Assembly (NCBI RefSeq): GCF_000015265.1
Contig: NC_008699.1
Location: forward strand, 4,526,001-4,590,000
Length of the DNA stretch: 64,000 nt
Direction: 5' to 3'
Source: Nocardioides sp. JS614
Lineage (GTDB): Bacteria > Actinomycetota > Actinomycetes > Propionibacteriales > Nocardioidaceae
Both the position numbers and the translations under genes were made by a program. Each line of letters begins with the position of its first letter. Positions within the stretch are counted from its first letter, which is position 1. Under the pieces are notes generated by a model, which had not been told where the DNA came from, did not search any database, and saw nothing but the letters and a program-made list of their open reading frames with translations. Of the stretch, positions 60,416 through 64,000 are shown piece by piece.

Positions 60416-61030
60416 ATGCCGGAGTCTGCAGCGGAGATCCACGCCCGGGTGCTCGGGGCGAGCCGGGACGCTCGCCTGCCCCTGCCGCCGATCGGTGGCT
60501 GGGACATCTTCCCCTGGGAGGCCGTCGACGGCGCCGTCGTACCCAAGGCGCTCGACGCGCCCGGCGACGAGGCGCCGCGGGACGGTGAGCAGGGCGGCAA
60601 GCCCTGCTCCGCCTGCGCGGGCTTCCCGCCGGAGCGGGTCGTCTGGGAGGACGAGCGGTGGGTGCTCCTTGCCGAGGAGCAGCCGACCGGGCTGCCGTTG
60701 GTGCTCGTGCTCTGGACCCGCGAGCACCTCGACGTCGGCGAGTTCGACGACGAGCACGCCGGCGAGCTCGGCCAGATCGCGAACCGCCTGGTGCGGATCG
60801 TCGAGGCGATGCCCGGCATCGGCCGCTGCCACGTCAACCGCTGGGGCGACGGGTCCGCGCACTCGCACGTCTGGTTCTTCGCCCGACCGGCCGGCTTCGG
60901 CCAGATCAAGGGCTCCTACGCGGTCGAGTGGGACGACATCTTGCCCCCGGGGCCGGAGGACGTGTGGCGCGCCGACCTGCACGCGGTCGCGACGAAGCTC
61001 GCCAACTGGGGCGGCACGCCCCGGGCGTGA
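60416..61030 (+). CDS. HIT-like domain protein
   Basis: A 204-residue protein with a histidine-triad-like motif S-A-H-S-H-V-W-F-F-A-R-P and an upstream R-C-H-V-N-R-W-G-D-G strand, so it looks like a HIT-superfamily nucleotide hydrolase or transferase without a canonical H-x-H-x-H. Cysteines in K-P-C-S-A-C-A-G-F could bind zinc. The start lies 63 bp from divergent purC. Confidence 0.78.
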   Translation: MPESAAEIHARVLGASRDARLPLPPIGGWDIFPWEAVDGAVVPKALDAPGDEAPRDGEQGGKPCSACAGFPPERVVWEDERWVLLAEEQPTGLPLVLVLWTREHLDVGEFDDEHAGELGQIANRLVRIVEAMPGIGRCHVNRWGDGSAHSHVWFFARPAGFGQIKGSYAVEWDDILPPGPEDVWRADLHAVATKLANWGGTPRA

Positions 61031-61048
61031 CGCCCGGCCGGCACCGGG

Positions 61049-61318
61049 TCAGCGGACCCCGAACGACCTGAGCCCCTGGTCGGTCCCGTCGCGTACGTCG
61101 ACCTGCTCGACGTGCGCGAGCCGCGGGCCGTCGTGGCACCACCGGACGAAGGCGGCCACCGCGCCGGGGTCACCCTCGACGTGGGCCGCCACCGTGCCGT
61201 CCGGCTCGTTGCGCACCCACCCTGCAACGCCGAGGCGGTCCGCCTCGCGATCGGCGTAGTAGCGGAACGAGACGCCCTGGACCCGGCCGGTCACGGTCAC
61301 GTCGACGGCGCTGCGCAT
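61049..61318 (-). CDS. acylphosphatase
   Basis: An 89-residue enzyme hydrolysing acyl phosphates. The catalytic arginine is R19 in G-R-V-Q-G-V-S-F-R-Y-Y and the asparagine N37 in G-W-V-R-N-E-P-D-G-T-V. Ordinary length. ATG at 61318, 46 bp from the divergent DHA2 transporter. Confidence 0.93.
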   Translation of the reverse strand: MRSAVDVTVTGRVQGVSFRYYADREADRLGVAGWVRNEPDGTVAAHVEGDPGAVAAFVRWCHDGPRLAHVEQVDVRDGTDQGLRSFGVR

Positions 61319-61364
61319 GTCGCCATCATCGCCCGGGCGCCCACACATCGGGCAAGGTGGAGCG

Positions 61365-62807
61365 GTGAGCGAGCACGTGGTGGCGCCACCGCGGGAGGAG
61401 GAGCCGGCCTACCAGCCGCACCCGCGGCGCTGGCGCATCCTCGGCGTCACGCTGGTCGTCGGCTTCATGGCGCTGCTCGACGTCTCGATCGTCAACGTCG
61501 CGATCCCGTCGATGCGCATCGGCCTGGAGACGTCCGCCGGGACCGTGCAGTGGGTCGTGTCCGGCTACGCGTTGGCGTTCGGCCTGACCCTGGTCGCCGG
61601 CGGCCGGCTGGGCGACGCGTACGGCCGCCGCCGGATGATGCTGATCGGCCTGCTCTGCTTCGTCGCCTCGAGCGTCGCGGTCGGGTTCGCGCCCGACGTC
61701 GAGCTCGTGATCGCCGCCCGGCTGCTCCAGGGCGCGTCCGCCGGGCTGCTGACCCCGCAGAACTCCGGGCTGATCCAGGAGCTCTTCCGCGACCGCGAGC
61801 GGGCGCGGGCGTTCGGCCTGTTCGGCTTCACCGTGTCGGTCTCGTCGGCGACCGGCCCCGTGCTCGGCGGCCTGATCATCGCGCTGGCCGGCGAGGACGA
61901 CGGCTGGCGCTGGCTGTTCTGGGTGAACGCACCGATCGGCCTGGTCGCGATGGTCGCCGTGGCGCGGCTGGTGCCGGGCCCCGACCCCGACGCGGCGGGG
62001 CGCGGCAGCAGCCGGGTCGACGTCCCCGGGGCGGTGCTGCTCGGTGGCGCGGTGCTGTGCCTGCTCTACCCCGTGGTGCGCATCGAGAGCGGCGCCCGGC
62101 TGCCGCTGCTGCTGCTCGCCGGGGTGCCGCTGTTCGCGTGGGCGTTCGTGTGGTGGGAGCGGCGTACGGCGCTGCGCGGCCGGCCGCCGCTGCTCGACAT
62201 CGCGCTGCTGCGCCGGCTGCCCGGCTACCTCAACGGGCTGCTGGTCGGGGCGCTGTACTTCACCGGGTTCACCGGCCTGCTGCTGGTGTTCTCGATCTAC
62301 CTCCAGGAGGGCCTCGGCCGCACCCCGCTCCAGGCCGGGCTGCTGATGATGCCGTTCGCCGTCGGGTCGGCGATCAGCGCGCCGATCGCCGGTCGCTACG
62401 TCTCGGACGCGGGCCGACGGCTCACGGTCGGCGCGATCCTCGCGATGATGACCGGCGTCGCCCTCCTGGCCGCCCTGGTCCCGGGCCGCGAGCCGCTGTG
62501 GCCGTGGCTGGTGCCGATCCTGCTGCTCACCGGCCTCGGCGGCGGCGCGGTCGTCTCGCCGAACATCACGCTGACCCTGACCGAGGTGCCCCCGCGGATG
62601 GGCGGTGCGGCCGGTGGCGCGCTGCAGACCGGCCAGCGGATCGGGGCGTCGATCGGCGCCGCGCTGCTGGTGACCGTCTACGGGCTCGTCGCCGGGTCGG
62701 CCAGCACCGGCACCGCGCTCCGCGCCGCGCTGCTCACGAGCGTGGTGGTGCTGTGCGCCGCGCTGGCCATGGCGGTGCGCGCCCTGCGCCAGCAGGACGC
62801 AGGCTGA
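61365..62807 (+). CDS. DHA2 family MFS transporter
   Basis: A 480-residue transporter with about fourteen helices: F-M-A-L-L-D-V-S-I-V-N-V-A-I-P in helix 1, G-G-R-L-G-D-A-Y-G-R-R-R motif A and G-P-V-L-G-G-L motif C. Drug or solute export by family. GTG start at 61365 with AGGTGGAG before it. No dedicated regulator is adjacent. Confidence 0.9.
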   Translation: MSEHVVAPPREEEPAYQPHPRRWRILGVTLVVGFMALLDVSIVNVAIPSMRIGLETSAGTVQWVVSGYALAFGLTLVAGGRLGDAYGRRRMMLIGLLCFVASSVAVGFAPDVELVIAARLLQGASAGLLTPQNSGLIQELFRDRERARAFGLFGFTVSVSSATGPVLGGLIIALAGEDDGWRWLFWVNAPIGLVAMVAVARLVPGPDPDAAGRGSSRVDVPGAVLLGGAVLCLLYPVVRIESGARLPLLLLAGVPLFAWAFVWWERRTALRGRPPLLDIALLRRLPGYLNGLLVGALYFTGFTGLLLVFSIYLQEGLGRTPLQAGLLMMPFAVGSAISAPIAGRYVSDAGRRLTVGAILAMMTGVALLAALVPGREPLWPWLVPILLLTGLGGGAVVSPNITLTLTEVPPRMGGAAGGALQTGQRIGASIGAALLVTVYGLVAGSASTGTALRAALLTSVVVLCAALAMAVRALRQQDAG

Positions 62808-62816
62808 CCGGTCCGG

Positions 62817-64000
62817 CTAGAGGATGTCGCCGGGTGCGTACGCCGCGGCCGCGGGGTGCCGGTCGGTCACCTCGGCGACCCGGCGTACGACGGCCTGCAC
62901 CTGCGCGACCGCCGCGCCGGTGAACGTGATCGGCTCGGCCACCAGGGACGCCAGCTGGTCGGAGGTCAGCCCCAGCCGGGTGTCGGCGGCCAGCCGGGCG
63001 AAGACGTCGTTGTCGGCCTGGCCGCGGCGCATGTCGAGGGCGGTGCCGACCGCCGCCTCCTTGATCGACTCGTGGGCGGCCTCCCGGCCCACCCCGTTGC
63101 GAACCGCGGCCATCAGCACCTTCGTGGTGGCGAGGAACGGCAGGTAGCGGTCCAGCTCGCGCTGGATGACGGCCGGGAAGGCCCCGAACTCGTCGAGGAT
63201 CGTCAGGAACGTCTCGAACAGCCCGTCGGCGGCGAAGAACGCGTCCGGCAGGGCCACCCGGCGGACGACGGAGTCGGAGACGTCGCCCTCGTTCCACTGG
63301 TCGCCGGCCAGCTCGCTGACCATCGAGAGGTGGCCGCGGAGCACGACCGAGAGCCCGTTGACCCGCTCGGCGGAGCGGCTGTTCATCTTGTGCGGCATCG
63401 CCGAGGAGCCGACCTGGCCCTCCTTGAAGCCCTCGGTCACCAGCTCGTTGCCGGCCATCAGCCGGATCGTGGTCGCGAGGTTCGACGGTCCGGACACCAG
63501 CTGGACCAGGGCGCTGACGACGTCGAGGTCGAGGCTGCGCGGGTAGACCTGCCCGACGCTGGTCAGCACCCGCTCGAAGCCCAGGTGCGCCGCGACCCGC
63601 TGCTCGAGCTCGGCCAGCTTGGCGGCGTCGCCGTCGAGCAGGTCGAGCATGTCCTGCGCGGTCCCCATCGGCCCCTTGATCCCGCGCAGCGGGTAGCGCA
63701 CCAGCAGGTCCTCGACCCGGTCGAGGGCGACCAGCATCTCGTCGGCCACGGTCGCGAACCGCTTCCCGAGCGTGGTCGCCTGGGCGGCGACGTTGTGGCT
63801 GCGTCCGGCCATCACGGTGGCCTCGTGCTCGGCGGCCAGCCGGGCGAGCCGGGCCAGTGCCGCGACCGCCCGGTCGCGGACCAGCGCCACGCTCTGCCTG
63901 ACCTGCAGCTGCTCGACGTTCTCGGTGAGGTCGCGCGAGGTCATGCCCTTGTGGATGTGCTCGTGACCCGCCAGCGCCGAGAACTCCTCGATCCGGGCCT
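62817..64000 (-). CDS. purB: adenylosuccinate lyase, 5' end beyond the window
   Basis: The C-terminal 394 residues are present; the frame is open to the window edge, reading F-S-A-L-A-G-H-E-H-I-H-K-G-M-T-S-R-D-L-T-E-N at the cut end, which is the conserved N-terminal catalytic histidine loop. The signature G-S-S-A-M-P-H-K-M-N-S-R is present. PurB acts twice in purine synthesis, releasing fumarate from SAICAR and adenylosuccinate. Its stop is ten bases from the DHA2 transporter stop. Confidence 0.95.
   Translation of the reverse strand, partial: ARIEEFSALAGHEHIHKGMTSRDLTENVEQLQVRQSVALVRDRAVAALARLARLAAEHEATVMAGRSHNVAAQATTLGKRFATVADEMLVALDRVEDLLVRYPLRGIKGPMGTAQDMLDLLDGDAAKLAELEQRVAAHLGFERVLTSVGQVYPRSLDLDVVSALVQLVSGPSNLATTIRLMAGNELVTEGFKEGQVGSSAMPHKMNSRSAERVNGLSVVLRGHLSMVSELAGDQWNEGDVSDSVVRRVALPDAFFAADGLFETFLTILDEFGAFPAVIQRELDRYLPFLATTKVLMAAVRNGVGREAAHESIKEAAVGTALDMRRGQADNDVFARLAADTRLGLTSDQLASLVAEPITFTGAAVAQVQAVVRRVAEVTDRHPAAAAYAPGDIL

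Overview
The window is high-GC DNA from a free-living actinobacterium. The gene order purF-purM-DUF3073-valine dehydrogenase and the neighbouring sterol-carrier/HTH pair are familiar from Streptomyces and Nocardioides-like genomes, and protein style and the frequent GTG starts fit Nocardioidaceae best; the genus is an inference. About 60 protein genes, three tRNA genes and a notable set of palindromic intergenic elements are supported. No transposase, integrase, phage gene, rRNA or CRISPR array was seen.

Layout. 1-7.5 kb: a heme-oxygenase-fold diiron protein related to CADD/PqqC, a DUF1275 membrane protein, a GNAT, a hotdog thioesterase, a type II NADH dehydrogenase, an anti-sigma-like ATPase and a zincin. 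7.6-8.1 kb: tRNA-Asp, tRNA-Glu and tRNA-Phe. 8.2-17.5 kb: an eight-gene minus-strand catabolic operon (badI, aliB, badH, aliA, a crotonase, a 3-hydroxyacyl-CoA dehydrogenase and two acyl-CoA dehydrogenases, one glutaryl-CoA type) facing a divergent TetR gene, with two inverted-repeat operators between them. It reads as a route from cyclohexanecarboxylate through ring cleavage to pimeloyl-CoA and on to glutaryl/crotonyl-CoA; no thiolase is present. 17.5-20.3 kb: small membrane protein, hemerythrin, ferredoxin FdxA, DsbA-like protein and a cysteine-containing HTH regulator. 20.4-22.6 kb: cysE-cysK preceded by two related cysteine-containing leader ORFs and two palindromic operator-like sites. 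23-29.3 kb: two large secreted proteins.

29.5-35.5 kb: DUF1876 protein, a hybrid histidine kinase with two receivers and an HPt domain, a propeller-like protein and valine dehydrogenase. 35.7-38.8 kb: DUF3073, purM, purF. 38.9-42.6 kb: two tandem paralogous GAF histidine kinases. 42.7-48.6 kb: M20 peptidase, sterol-carrier-like protein, HTH regulator with a divergent MFS exporter, WYL regulator and an alpha/beta hydrolase. 48.8-64 kb: the rest of the purine genes (purL, purQ, purS, purC and the start-truncated purB, all minus strand), interleaved with a TetR/DHA2 exporter pair, a DUF1906 peptidoglycan-binding protein, an acyl-CoA ligase, a HIT-like protein, an acylphosphatase and a second DHA2 transporter.

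The most unusual feature is three families of size-conserved palindromic elements: 74 bp (four copies), 90 bp (two copies) and 69 bp (three copies). Six of the nine copies lie exactly between the 3' ends of convergent genes. They look like structured terminators spread by a mobile or REP-like process. The second highlight is the duplicated cysteine leader module in front of cysK-cysE.
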